Of a stretch of 64,000 bases of DNA, positions 35,528 to 43,731 are shown piece by piece; the first letter of the stretch is position 1; the number at the start of each line of letters is the position of its first letter. Location of the stretch: contig CAWBAK010000003.1 of the NCBI GenBank assembly GCA_963786805.1, positions 248,001-312,000 on the forward strand, read 5' to 3'. This DNA is from CALGFI01 sp963786805. Lineage in GTDB: Bacteria > Actinomycetota > UBA4738 > HRBIN12. Under the pieces are notes generated by a model. It saw only the letters and a program-made list of their open reading frames with translations. It was not told the DNA's origin and made no database searches. The position numbers and the translations under genes were made by a program.

Positions 35528-36567
35528 CGCGACGACGCAAGGCGATCGTCACCGCCGGGATCGCGGCCGGAGCCGTCGCCGGCGGCATGGTCGGCCGCAC
35601 CGTGCTGAACGCGCGCCGCCGCCGCGACGACCCGGAGGACCACGGGCCCTTCTCGGCGCTGCCGCCCGAGGACCTCGGGATGGTGCGCTCCTTCGACGGC
35701 ACCGAGATCGCCGTCCGCGCGGCCGGGGACCCCGCGAAACCCGTCATCGTCTTCGTCCACGGCTTCAGCCTCGACCTCACCACTTGGCATCACCAGTGGT
35801 CGGAGTTGTCCGAGCGGTATCGCTGCGTGCTGTTCGACTTCCGCTCGCACGGCCGGAGCGGCTCCGCCGCGGCCGGCGATCTGTCGCCCGCCGCGTTCGG
35901 CCACGACGTCGCCGCGGTGCTCGAGGCGGTGAAGACGAGCGGACGGATCCTTCTGGTCGGTCACAGCATGGGCTCGATGGCGATCCTGTCGATGGCCGAA
36001 TCGCACCCGGACCTCTTCTCGGCCCGGGTCGGCGGCTGTGTCTTCGTCGGCTCGGCGGCGGGCGATCTGGTGCGGGGAGCGATGGGCTCGATCAGGACGA
36101 TGCTCACACCGGGGATCGGATCCCTGCGGCGAGCGGCCTCGGGAGTGAACCGGGTCCGAGGGCACCTCCTGTCGAACGCGACCGACCCCGGGTACCTCAT
36201 CGCGCGCGCGACGCAGTTCGGGCCCGACGCGTCGCCCGCGACGGTGAGCTACGTCGTGGGGCTGGCCGCGAGGGCGCCGACGAAGGTGTGGACGAACGCG
36301 CTCGCCGGGCTGATGGACTCGGACCTCCGTCACGCGGTCGCGCACGTCACGGTTCCGTCGCTCGTCCTGGTCGGGGACCGCGACCGGGTGACGCCGATGG
36401 CCTCGGCGATCGCGTTCGCGGACTCGCTTCCCAACGGACGCTTCGAGGTGCTCGAACGCGCCGGCCACTTCCCGATGATGGAGGTGCCCGAAGAGCTCAA
36501 CCGGCTCGTGGACGGGTTCGCGCGCGAGGTCCTCAAGGCCGGCGGAAGGAAACGGAGGACGGCGTGA
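35524..36567 (+). CDS. Alpha/beta hydrolase, membrane-anchored
   Basis: A 347-residue alpha/beta-fold hydrolase. Residues 1-32 carry a basic start and one hydrophobic segment (AIVTAGIAAGAVAGGMVG), so it may be anchored or exported. The fold follows with VFVHGFSLDLTTWHHQW (oxyanion region), the nucleophile elbow LLVGHSMGSMA, an Asp in LVGDRDRVTP and the catalytic His in RAGHFPMMEVP. Substrate unknown. It overlaps alr and the next gene by four bases each. Confidence 0.85.
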   Translation: MTRRRKAIVTAGIAAGAVAGGMVGRTVLNARRRRDDPEDHGPFSALPPEDLGMVRSFDGTEIAVRAAGDPAKPVIVFVHGFSLDLTTWHHQWSELSERYRCVLFDFRSHGRSGSAAAGDLSPAAFGHDVAAVLEAVKTSGRILLVGHSMGSMAILSMAESHPDLFSARVGGCVFVGSAAGDLVRGAMGSIRTMLTPGIGSLRRAASGVNRVRGHLLSNATDPGYLIARATQFGPDASPATVSYVVGLAARAPTKVWTNALAGLMDSDLRHAVAHVTVPSLVLVGDRDRVTPMASAIAFADSLPNGRFEVLERAGHFPMMEVPEELNRLVDGFAREVLKAGGRKRRTA

Positions 36568-37466
36568 TCACGAGCGTCGAGGGGATCCGCGTGGGCCACT
36601 GGACGGACCGGGAGGGCGTGACCGGCTGCACCGTGGTCCTGTGTCCGCCGGGCACGGTCGGCTCGTGCGACGTGAAAGGTGGAGCCCCCGGGACGCGCGA
36701 GACCGACGCGATCCGGCCGGGCACGAGCGTTCCCGAGGTCCACGCGGTCCTGTTGACGGGCGGCAGCGCGTTCGGGCTCGCCGCCGCCGACGGCGTCGTG
36801 CGGTGGCTCGAGGAGCAGGGGACCGGATTCGACGTCGGCGTCGCGCGGGTGCCGATCGTTCCCGCCGCCGTCCTGTTCGACCTGGCGATCGGCGACCCGC
36901 TGGCTCGACCCGGCGTCGATGCCGGGATCGCGGCCTGCGAGGCCGCGTCGAGCGGCGAGGTCGCCGAGGGATCGGTCGGCGCGGGAACCGGCGCCACCGT
37001 CGCGAAGCACCCGAACCCGTCCGCCGGCTGGAAGGGAGGGCTCGGCACCGCTTCCGTCGAGGAGGACGGCGCGATCGTCGCGGCGCTGGCGGCCGTGAAC
37101 GCGCTCGGCGCGATCACCGAGGACGACGGCACGCCGATCGCCGCGAACCGCGATCCCGACGCCGAGCCTCGAACGTGGCCCGGGGCGAACACCACGCTCG
37201 TCGTGGTGGCGACGAACGCCGCCCTGTCGAAGGAGCGCGCCCAGCTGCTCGCGCAGGCCGGCTCCGAGGGCATCTCCCTGGCCGTTCGGCCCTCGCATAC
37301 GATGTGGGACGGCGACGCGGTCTTCTCCCTCGGCACCGGGGCGGTCGAGACGCCGCAGTCCACGTTGGAGCGGATGGCGGTGCGGGCCGTCGCCGAGGCG
37401 ATCCGCCGGGGCGTGCGTCTGGCGGAACCGCTCGGCGGCGTGCCGGCCATGGGGGAGGCGAGATGA
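36564..37466 (+). CDS. P1/DmpA-family peptidase
   Basis: The 300-residue product belongs to the self-processing Ntn-type family of DmpA aminopeptidases and 6-aminohexanoate-oligomer hydrolases. It has SVEGIRVGHWTDREGVTGCT, GTRETDAIRPG, LLTGGSAFGLAAADGV, VGAGTGATVAKHP and GANTTLVVVATNA, where cleavage before a Thr of the NTT run would free the nucleophile. GTG start overlapping the hydrolase. Physiological substrate unknown. Confidence 0.85.
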   Translation: MITSVEGIRVGHWTDREGVTGCTVVLCPPGTVGSCDVKGGAPGTRETDAIRPGTSVPEVHAVLLTGGSAFGLAAADGVVRWLEEQGTGFDVGVARVPIVPAAVLFDLAIGDPLARPGVDAGIAACEAASSGEVAEGSVGAGTGATVAKHPNPSAGWKGGLGTASVEEDGAIVAALAAVNALGAITEDDGTPIAANRDPDAEPRTWPGANTTLVVVATNAALSKERAQLLAQAGSEGISLAVRPSHTMWDGDAVFSLGTGAVETPQSTLERMAVRAVAEAIRRGVRLAEPLGGVPAMGEAR

Positions 37467-38059
37467 GAGCTCTGGAGGAGGCGGCGCGGGACGCCTCGAC
37501 GTGCGTGCGCTGCCGGCTCTCGCAGGGGCGGACGCAGGTCGTCTACGGGGTCGGCGACCCGGATGCCGACCTGATGTTCATCGGCGAGGCGCCGGGGTTC
37601 CACGAGGACAAGCAGGGCGTCCCCTTCGTGGGCGCGGCGGGCCAGCTGCTCAACCGATTGCTCGCCGAGAGCGGGATCGAACGCGACGAGGTCTACATCA
37701 ACAACGTCATCCTTTGCCGCCCTCCCGGGAACCGGGATCCGCTCCCCGACGAGCTCGAGGCCTGTCGTCCGTGGCTCGACGAGCGCATCGCGATCATCGA
37801 CCCCGCGGTCATCGTCACCCTGGGCAACTGGGCGACGCGGTACATCCTCGGGTCGAACGTCTCGATCAGCCGGGTTCGGGGGCAGCGGTTCCCGTGGAAC
37901 GGCCGGACCGTCATCCCGACGTTCCACCCCGCCGCGGTCCTGCACGGCGGCGGGGAGAACTCGACGCAGATGACGGCGCTCCGGATGGACTTCCAGGAGA
38001 TGAAGCGCGCGCTCGCCGAGCGGCCGCAGCCGGTCGAGGAGCAGCTCGGCCTGTTCTGA
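37463..38059 (+). CDS. udg: Uracil-DNA glycosylase, family 4 (iron-sulfur)
   Basis: It removes uracil from DNA. The 198-residue product has four Cys for a 4Fe-4S cluster (14, 17, 85, 101), GEAPGFHEDKQGVPFVGAAG, NNVILCRPPGNRDP and PTFHPAAVLHG, the standard family-4 motifs. ATG overlaps the peptidase stop. The stop lies inside a 12-base tandem duplication (38048-38071). Confidence 0.93.
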   Translation: MRALEEAARDASTCVRCRLSQGRTQVVYGVGDPDADLMFIGEAPGFHEDKQGVPFVGAAGQLLNRLLAESGIERDEVYINNVILCRPPGNRDPLPDELEACRPWLDERIAIIDPAVIVTLGNWATRYILGSNVSISRVRGQRFPWNGRTVIPTFHPAAVLHGGGENSTQMTALRMDFQEMKRALAERPQPVEEQLGLF

Positions 38060-38071
38060 GGCCTGTTCTGA
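38048..38071 (+). repeat. 12-base tandem duplication at the udg/tsaE junction
   Basis: GGCCTGTTCTGA occurs twice in tandem (38048-38059, 38060-38071). The first copy holds the udg stop and the A of the second forms the first base of the tsaE ATG. Confidence 0.8.
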
Positions 38072-38562
38072 TGCGGATCGAGCTCGCCGCCCCCACGGCC
38101 GAGGACACCCGTGCGATCGGCGGCGCCCTGGCGGAGCTCCTGCGACCCGGCGACGTCGTGGCGCTCACCGGGGAGCTCGGCGCGGGCAAGACCACCTTCG
38201 TGCAGGGTGCCGCGCGAGCGCTCGAGTATCCGGGAGCCGTCGCCTCGCCGACGTTCACCCTGGTCCGCGAGTACCGCACGCCGAGCCTGCGGATCGTTCA
38301 TGCCGACGTCTACCGGCTGGATCGGGCTCAAGAGGTCGTCGATCTCGGACTCCACGAGCTCATGGACGACGACGGGGTCCTTCTCGTCGAGTGGGGTGAC
38401 GCGGTCGCCGAGCTCCTGCCGAGCGACCCGCTCGTCGTCGAGCTCACGGTGCCCGGCGACGGGGAGGAGCGGGCGATCTCGATCGGCGGCGGAGGAAGTT
38501 CGTGGAGCCCTCGATGGGAGCGTCTCGAGCAGCTCGTCGAGCGCTGGAGGGTGGCCGCGTGA
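38071..38562 (+). CDS. tsaE: tRNA threonylcarbamoyladenosine synthesis ATPase TsaE
   Basis: TsaE is the ATPase of the t6A37 tRNA modification machinery. The 163-residue product has the P-loop LTGELGAGKTTFVQG, SPTFTLVREY, HADVYRL and LLVEWGDAV. It heads a tsaE-tsaB-rimI-tsaD group; its stop overlaps tsaB (GTGA). Confidence 0.95.
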   Translation: MRIELAAPTAEDTRAIGGALAELLRPGDVVALTGELGAGKTTFVQGAARALEYPGAVASPTFTLVREYRTPSLRIVHADVYRLDRAQEVVDLGLHELMDDDGVLLVEWGDAVAELLPSDPLVVELTVPGDGEERAISIGGGGSSWSPRWERLEQLVERWRVAA

Positions 38563-39266
38563 TCGTCCTCGGGATCGACACGTCGACGAACCACGCCTCG
38601 ATCGCGATCGGCACGGAGGAGCAGATCCTCGGTGCCACGCATTTCGCGGGTCCAGGCAGGCAGGACCCGCTGATCCCCGCGATCGAGCGGCTCCTTGACT
38701 GGACCGGCGTCCCTCTCCCCAAGGTCGGAGGGATCGCGGTCGGCCTGGGTCCGGGTCTGTACACCGGGCTGCGCGTCGGGGTGGAGGTCGGCAAGTCGCT
38801 CGCCCAGGTCCTCCACCTGCCGATCGTCGGGATCTCATCGCTCGACATCCTCGCTTTGGGCGCCCGAACGACCCGCCGGCTGATCGGCGCGGTCCTGGAT
38901 GCCCGCCGTGGAGAGGTCTTCTTCGCGCTCTACCGAAGCGTTCCGGGAGGCGTGATGCGCCTCGGTGACCATCGGGTCGGTCGTCCCGAGGCCCTTGCCG
39001 CCGAGCTCTTCGCGACACCCGAGGACGTGCTGCTCGTCGGCAACGGTGCCATCCTGTACCGGCAGGAGCTGGAGCAGGCCGGCCCGCGGGTCGCGTTCGC
39101 TCCGGCTACGCTGTCGACGCCGTCGGCCTCTGCGCTCGTCGAGGTCGCGGGGCCGCGCTTCATCCGGGAGGAAACCGACCGGCTGTCCGACGTAGTGCCG
39201 ATCTACCTGAGGAAGACCGATGCGGAGATCGCTTGGGATCAGCGAGCCCGAGGCGCCTCGGCTTGA
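38559..39266 (+). CDS. tsaB: TsaB, t6A synthesis scaffold
   Basis: TsaB pairs with TsaD in t6A synthesis. GTG at 38559 gives 235 residues: MIVLGIDTSTNHASIAIG, AVGLGPGLYTGLRVGVEVGK and LDARRGEVFFALY, as in the ASKHA fold of the family. Confidence 0.94.
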   Translation: MIVLGIDTSTNHASIAIGTEEQILGATHFAGPGRQDPLIPAIERLLDWTGVPLPKVGGIAVGLGPGLYTGLRVGVEVGKSLAQVLHLPIVGISSLDILALGARTTRRLIGAVLDARRGEVFFALYRSVPGGVMRLGDHRVGRPEALAAELFATPEDVLLVGNGAILYRQELEQAGPRVAFAPATLSTPSASALVEVAGPRFIREETDRLSDVVPIYLRKTDAEIAWDQRARGASA

Positions 39267-39780
39267 GGTGACCCGGATGCGGCGCCGCCATCTGCGAGGC
39301 GTGATGGCGATCGAGCGCCAGGTCTATCCGCGCCCATGGAGCCCCAACCTGTTCCTTTCCGAGATGAGCGAGTCCCGCAACCGGTGCTACCTCGTCGCGC
39401 GGATCGATCGCGAGGTCGTGGGATACGGAGGGCTGATCTGCTACGGGGAAGAGGCGCATGTGACCAACGTCGCGGTCGACCCCCTCCAACAGCGGGGCAA
39501 GATCGGCACCCGGATCCTGCACGACCTGATCCTGGCCGCCATCGAGATGGGTGCGGACGTCGTGTCCCTCGAGGTTCGGGTCACGAACTGGGGCGCGCAG
39601 CGCCTGTACGGACGGTTCGGATTCCGGCCGGTCGGCGTCCGCAAGAACTACTACCAGGAGATCAACGAGGACGCCCTCATCATGTGGCTCGACCGGGTGC
39701 GCACCCAGGAGTACCGGGCGCGGCTCCGTGAGCTGATCCAGGAGGCCCCAGAGGGCATGCGCCCGGATGGGCCGGCGTGA
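39220..39780 (+). CDS. rimI: Ribosomal-protein-alanine N-acetyltransferase RimI-like
   Basis: A GNAT acetyltransferase, probably acetylating the N-terminal Ala of S18. It shows IERQVYPRPWSPNLFLSEM, TNVAVDPLQQRGKIGTRIL (acetyl-CoA loop) and NWGAQRLYGRFGFRPVGVRKNYY. Start uncertain: ATG 39220 (behind AGGAAG) overlaps tsaB by 47 bases; GTG 39268 just after the tsaB stop or ATG 39277 would give a more usual arrangement. A C-terminal segment of about 25 residues exceeds typical RimI length. Confidence 0.9.
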   Translation: MRRSLGISEPEAPRLEVTRMRRRHLRGVMAIERQVYPRPWSPNLFLSEMSESRNRCYLVARIDREVVGYGGLICYGEEAHVTNVAVDPLQQRGKIGTRILHDLILAAIEMGADVVSLEVRVTNWGAQRLYGRFGFRPVGVRKNYYQEINEDALIMWLDRVRTQEYRARLRELIQEAPEGMRPDGPA

Positions 39781-40781
39781 AGGTCCTGGGGATCGAGACG
39801 TCCTGCGACGAGACGGCCGTCGCGGTGGTCGAGGACGGCCGCATCCTGTCCAACCTGATCGGGAGCCAGGTCGAGCTGCACGCCCGCTTCGGAGGAGTCG
39901 TGCCGGAGCTCGCCAGCCGCGCGCACGTCGAGGCGCTCAATCCGCTGATGGACCAGGCGCTCGAGCAGGCGGGGTGCCGGTTCACGGACCTGGATGGGGT
40001 TGCCGTCACCGTCGGGCCGGGTCTGGCCGGGGCGCTTCTCGTCGGGATCGCTGCCGGCAAGGCCGTGGCGCTCGCCACCGGTGCCCCGCTGGTCGGCGTG
40101 AACCACCTCGAAGGGCACATCTACGCGAACTTCCTCGACCAAGGTCCTCCCGCCCCGCCCTACGTCTGCCTCGTCGTCTCCGGCGGTCACACGATGCTCG
40201 TGCACATGGAGCAGGAGCATCGATACCGGGTGCTCGGTCAGACGCTGGACGACGCGGCCGGAGAGGCGTTCGACAAGATCGCCCGGTTCATGGGCCTCGG
40301 ATTCCCCGGCGGTCCGGCACTCGACCGACTCGCTCGCGACGGCGATCCCGACGCGATCCGTTTCCCGCGCTCGATGGCGAACTCCGGTGACTACGATTTC
40401 TCGCTCTCGGGACTGAAGACGGCCGTGCTGCGGCACGTCAAGGCGGAGAAGGCGGCCGGACATGACGTCGACCTCGCCGATCTGGCGGCCTCCTTCCAAG
40501 AGGCGATCGTCGACGTGCAGGTGAGCAAGACCATGAAGGCCGCGAAGGAGACCGGCGCGGGAACGGTGCTCCTGGGCGGTGGCGTGGTCGCGAATACGCG
40601 CCTGCGCGAGCGGATGGAGCGCGCGGGGAACGAACAAGGCGTCCGGGTCCTGTTCCCGCCGATCGAGCTCTGCACCGACAACGGCGCGATGATCGCGCGG
40701 GCGGGGGCCTCACGGCTCGAGCGGGGGGAGCGCACGTCGTTCGAGGTCGGCGCCGACCCTGCGCTGGAGCTCGCCGGATGA
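39777..40781 (+). CDS. tsaD: tRNA N6-adenosine threonylcarbamoyltransferase
   Basis: TsaD transfers the threonylcarbamoyl group to A37 of tRNA. The 334-residue product has LGIETSCDETAVAVVEDG, HVEALNPLMDQ, GVNHLEGHIYAN (metal-binding His), VSGGHTMLV and LLGGGVVANTRLRERM. GTG start overlapping rimI; stop overlapping the epimerase ATG. Confidence 0.97.
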   Translation: MKVLGIETSCDETAVAVVEDGRILSNLIGSQVELHARFGGVVPELASRAHVEALNPLMDQALEQAGCRFTDLDGVAVTVGPGLAGALLVGIAAGKAVALATGAPLVGVNHLEGHIYANFLDQGPPAPPYVCLVVSGGHTMLVHMEQEHRYRVLGQTLDDAAGEAFDKIARFMGLGFPGGPALDRLARDGDPDAIRFPRSMANSGDYDFSLSGLKTAVLRHVKAEKAAGHDVDLADLAASFQEAIVDVQVSKTMKAAKETGAGTVLLGGGVVANTRLRERMERAGNEQGVRVLFPPIELCTDNGAMIARAGASRLERGERTSFEVGADPALELAG

Positions 40782-41722
40782 CCACCTTCCTCGTGACCGG
40801 TGGCGCCGGGTTCATCGGGTCGCACCTGTGCGACCGCCTCCTGGCCGAAGGCCACCGGGTGATCGCCGTCGACGACCTCACGACCGGCCGGATCGCGAAC
40901 CTGGCCGAGGCGCGCGGATACGGCAAGGAGTTCACGTTCTTCAACATGGACGTGCGCGCCGATGGTCTGCTCTCGCTGTTCGAGCGGCATCGCCCCGAGG
41001 TCGTCATGCACCTGGGGGCTCAGTCGTCGGTGTCGGTGTCGATGGCGCAGCCCGTGCTGGATGCTTCCGTGAACCTGATGGGTACGCTCAACGTCCTGGA
41101 CTGCGCGCGACAGACCGGCGCACGGAGGATCGTCTACGCGGCATCGGGAGGAACGCTCTACGGAGAGCCACGCAAGCTCCCCGCGAAAGAGACCGCCCTC
41201 GGCGGGGCGAGGCCGCTGTCGCCCTACGGCGTCAGCAAGAAGGTCGTGCTCGACTACCTCGCCTTCTACGAGCGCTACCACGGGATCGAGTGGATGGCGC
41301 TCGCGCTCGCGAACGTCTACGGGCCGCGTCAGGACCCGAACGGAGAGGCTGGGGTCATCGCGATCTTCTCCTCGGCCATGCTGGCCGGTCACACGCCGAC
41401 GATCTTCGGCGATGGGAACCAAACGCGCGACTACGTGTTCGTGGACGATGTCGTCCACGCGTTCGCCGTCGCGGCCGACCACGGAGCCGGCCGGCTCGTC
41501 AACATCGGGACGAGCGTCGAGACGTCGGTGAACGGCCTGTACCGCATGCTCAGCGAGATCACCGGCTTCGCGGGAGAGCCGGCGCACGGGCCGGCGCGGG
41601 CGGGAGATCTGCAGCGGAACGTCCTGGACATCGCGCTCGCCGGCGACGAGCTCGGGTGGCGGCCGTGGACCCATCTGGAGGACGGCCTCGGCGAGACCGT
41701 CGCCTACCTACGCGGGATCTGA
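40778..41722 (+). CDS. NAD-dependent nucleotide-sugar epimerase, GalE-like
   Basis: A 314-residue extended short-chain dehydrogenase with TGGAGFIGSHLCDRLL, HLGAQSSVSVS, the AASGGTLYGE serine region, SPYGVSKK (Tyr-x3-Lys) and NVYGPRQDPNGEAGVIAIF. It is closest in pattern to UDP-glucose 4-epimerases, but the exact sugar cannot be told. It is cotranscribed with tsaD and may link to the envelope genes downstream. Confidence 0.85.
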   Translation: MTTFLVTGGAGFIGSHLCDRLLAEGHRVIAVDDLTTGRIANLAEARGYGKEFTFFNMDVRADGLLSLFERHRPEVVMHLGAQSSVSVSMAQPVLDASVNLMGTLNVLDCARQTGARRIVYAASGGTLYGEPRKLPAKETALGGARPLSPYGVSKKVVLDYLAFYERYHGIEWMALALANVYGPRQDPNGEAGVIAIFSSAMLAGHTPTIFGDGNQTRDYVFVDDVVHAFAVAADHGAGRLVNIGTSVETSVNGLYRMLSEITGFAGEPAHGPARAGDLQRNVLDIALAGDELGWRPWTHLEDGLGETVAYLRGI

Positions 41723-41729
41723 CCGCGCG

Positions 41730-42188
41730 TTACTCCTCACGACGGATCGCCGGCTCGAGCAACTCGGCGAGCTCCTCGCGAGTCGTTCCGGCCGCGGTCG
41801 CCAGCACGTCGAGATCGGCCTCCCGCAGGACGATCGTCTCGGATACCGGTTCTCCACGCTGCGCTCGGATCTGTCTGACGAAGCCGGAAAGGAGGGTGCC
41901 TTCCGCCGTCCCGATCCTCTCGAGCAGCGTCAGGTCGATCTCCTGTTCGGGCTTTCCGCCGATCGCCCGCACGATCTCCCCGAGAACCGCCGGGGCGGAG
42001 ACCCCGTACACGTCGCACAGCTCGAGGAGGCGCTCGACGGAGATCGTCCGCTCACCTCGCTCGTAGCCGGCGACGGACGTCGCCTTGAAGCGATTCTGAC
42101 TGAGGCCCGCGACCTGTCGAAGGGTGAGCCCGCGGGCTTGGCGGGCCCGTCGCAGAGCCCTTCCGATCTCCACGGCGAAGTCAGGCAA
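41730..42188 (-). CDS. BldD-like regulator with c-di-GMP motif
   Basis: The product of about 152 residues has an XRE-type HTH (ARGLTLRQVAGLSQNRFKA, SVAGYERGERTISVERL) that matches the N-terminal domain of BldD of Streptomyces. A C-terminal domain follows with QIRAQRGEPVSETIVLREAD. This is RGE (111-113), eight residues, then READ (122-125), close to the RxD-x8-RxxD motif by which BldD binds cyclic di-GMP; the first Asp is Glu. TTG at 42188 (behind GAGAGGG) or GTG at 42173 are candidate starts. Convergent with the epimerase gene. Confidence 0.82.
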   Translation of the reverse strand: MPDFAVEIGRALRRARQARGLTLRQVAGLSQNRFKATSVAGYERGERTISVERLLELCDVYGVSAPAVLGEIVRAIGGKPEQEIDLTLLERIGTAEGTLLSGFVRQIRAQRGEPVSETIVLREADLDVLATAAGTTREELAELLEPAIRREE

Positions 42189-42272
42189 ACCCTGTCCCTC
42201 TCGATTGCGGGCAACCGCGTCCCGGAGTCTAGAGGGCGTACAGCGCCGAGGGAACTCAACCGACCGATGAAA

Positions 42273-42284
42273 ATGAGCACGCTC
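42273..42284 (-). promoter_or_regulatory. Palindromic motif upstream of the first bldD-like gene
   Basis: ATGAGCACGCTC (plus-strand reading) contains the palindrome GAGC-n2-GCTC. It lies 85 bases before the TTG start at 42188. The same motif, with GT in the centre, precedes the second bldD-like gene. Confidence 0.4.
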
Positions 42285-42306
42285 CGCGGTCTTGTTCGCG
42301 CAGGCG

Positions 42307-42609
42307 TCAGCGTGACTGCGCGGCCGTCGGCTGGAACAGGTCGCGGATGTCCACGATCGCGCCCTTCGCGGCGGGACGGTCACCCTCTCGCCGGTGCTCG
42401 AGCCGGTAGGCGATCGCAGCGACGATGCGTTCGGGAGCCAAGTCGTAGACCTCCGCCAGTGCGAAGAAGCGCTCGAGGGAGATCTGGCGCTCGCCTCGCT
42501 CGTAGGAAGCCACCGAGGACGGCTTGAACCGGCCACCCGAGCGAACGGTCACCTGACGAAGGGAGAGCGATCTGCCCTCCCTGACCTGCCGCAACACCTC
42601 ACCAGTCAC
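42307..42609 (-). CDS. Second BldD-like regulator, short
   Basis: A 100-residue protein with an HTH almost parallel to its neighbour: GRSLSLRQVTVRSGGRFKPS, SVASYERGERQISLERFFAL and AEVYDLAPERIVAAIAYRL. The BldD C-terminal domain is missing; only a short tail remains (DIRDLFQPTAAQSR). It could dimerise with, or compete against, the longer paralogue. GTG start at 42609. Confidence 0.75.
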   Translation of the reverse strand: MTGEVLRQVREGRSLSLRQVTVRSGGRFKPSSVASYERGERQISLERFFALAEVYDLAPERIVAAIAYRLEHRREGDRPAAKGAIVDIRDLFQPTAAQSR

Positions 42610-42702
42610 GGCCGCGAAGTCGTCTTGATCAGCGATGTCTTGTCTATTCCCCGCCGGCCCGTGAAGTATGCCGCATCCGTGGACGGACTCCGGGTTTAGG
42701 TG

Positions 42703-42714
42703 ATGAGCGTGCTC
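42703..42714 (-). promoter_or_regulatory. Palindromic motif upstream of the second bldD-like gene
   Basis: ATGAGCGTGCTC (plus-strand reading), palindrome GAGC-n2-GCTC, lies 94 bases before the GTG at 42609 and touches the gmd stop. It matches the motif at 42273 in 10 of 12 bases, in the same orientation. Confidence 0.4.
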
Positions 42715-43730
42715 TAACGGTCGCGATCGACACGGACCGTTCGGCCCGCCAGCTCGTCCTCCAACAGGGCGACGTCACCGTCGACCATCAGGGCTACGAG
42801 CTCTTCGAAGGTCGTCCGCGCCTTCCACCCCAGCTGCTCCCGGGCCTTGGATGGATCGCCGCAGAGAGACTGGACCTCGGCAGGGCGGAAGTAGTCGGGG
42901 TCGATCTCGACATGGGGCTCCCAATCGAGACCCACCCGGCCGAACGCGAGCTGGACGAACTCGCGGACCGAGTGCGCTTCGCCGGTGGCGATGACGAAAT
43001 CGTCGGGCTCGTCCTGCTGGAGCATCAGCCACATCGCCTCGACGTACTCGGGCGCGTGACCCCAGTCCCGTAGGGCATCGAGGTTGCCCAGGTACAGCTT
43101 GTCCTGCATGCCCGCCTTGATCCGCGCGACCGCGCGCGAGATCTTCCGGGTCACGAAGGTCTCACCGCGCCGGATGGACTCGTGGTTGAACAGGATGCCG
43201 TTGCTCGCGAATACCCCATACGCCTCCCGGTAGTTCACGGTGGACCAGTAGGCGAAGACCTTGGAGACTCCGTACGGGCTGCGGGGATGGAACGGGGTCT
43301 CCTCGCCCTGCGGCGGAGGAGCGGAGCCGTACATCTCCGAGGACGAGGCCTGATAGAAGCGGGTCTGGACGCCCGACGCCCGGATCGCCTCGAGCATGCG
43401 GATGGTGCCCATCGCCGTGGCGTCGGCGGTGTACTCGGGCACCTCGAAGCTGACCTTGACGTGGCTCTGCGCACCAAGGTGGTAGATCTCGTCGGGCTCG
43501 AGCTCTCGGATGAGGTTCACGAGGGAGCCGGAGTCGGACAGGTCGCCGTAGTGCATCCGGAACCGGACGCCGGACTCGTGCGGGTCGTGATAGATCGGGT
43601 CCACCCGCTGGGTGTTGAAGGACGAGGACCGACGGATGAGGCCGTGGACCTCGTAGCCCTTCGAGAGCAGGAGCTCGGCCAGGTACGAGCCGTCCTGCCC
43701 GTTCACACCGGTGATGAACGCCTTCTTCAA
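42714..43730 (-). CDS. gmd: GDP-mannose 4,6-dehydratase
   Basis: Gmd makes GDP-4-keto-6-deoxymannose, the precursor of GDP-fucose or GDP-rhamnose. The 338-residue product has ITGVNGQDGSYLAELLLSKG, LGAQSHVKVSFEVPEYT, the SSSEMYG serine region, SPYGVSKVFAYW and FNHESIRRGETFVTRKI. TTG start directly after the stop of the upstream secreted-protein gene. No partner fucose synthase is in the window. Confidence 0.95.
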   Translation of the reverse strand: MKKAFITGVNGQDGSYLAELLLSKGYEVHGLIRRSSSFNTQRVDPIYHDPHESGVRFRMHYGDLSDSGSLVNLIRELEPDEIYHLGAQSHVKVSFEVPEYTADATAMGTIRMLEAIRASGVQTRFYQASSSEMYGSAPPPQGEETPFHPRSPYGVSKVFAYWSTVNYREAYGVFASNGILFNHESIRRGETFVTRKISRAVARIKAGMQDKLYLGNLDALRDWGHAPEYVEAMWLMLQQDEPDDFVIATGEAHSVREFVQLAFGRVGLDWEPHVEIDPDYFRPAEVQSLCGDPSKAREQLGWKARTTFEELVALMVDGDVALLEDELAGRTVRVDRDR

Positions 43731-43731
43731 C

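Noticed and set aside
34291..36567. Long plus-strand frame overlapping nnr, alr and the hydrolase
   Set aside because: Its first part is Arg-rich and out of frame with alr; only the last third is the real hydrolase, which starts at 35524.
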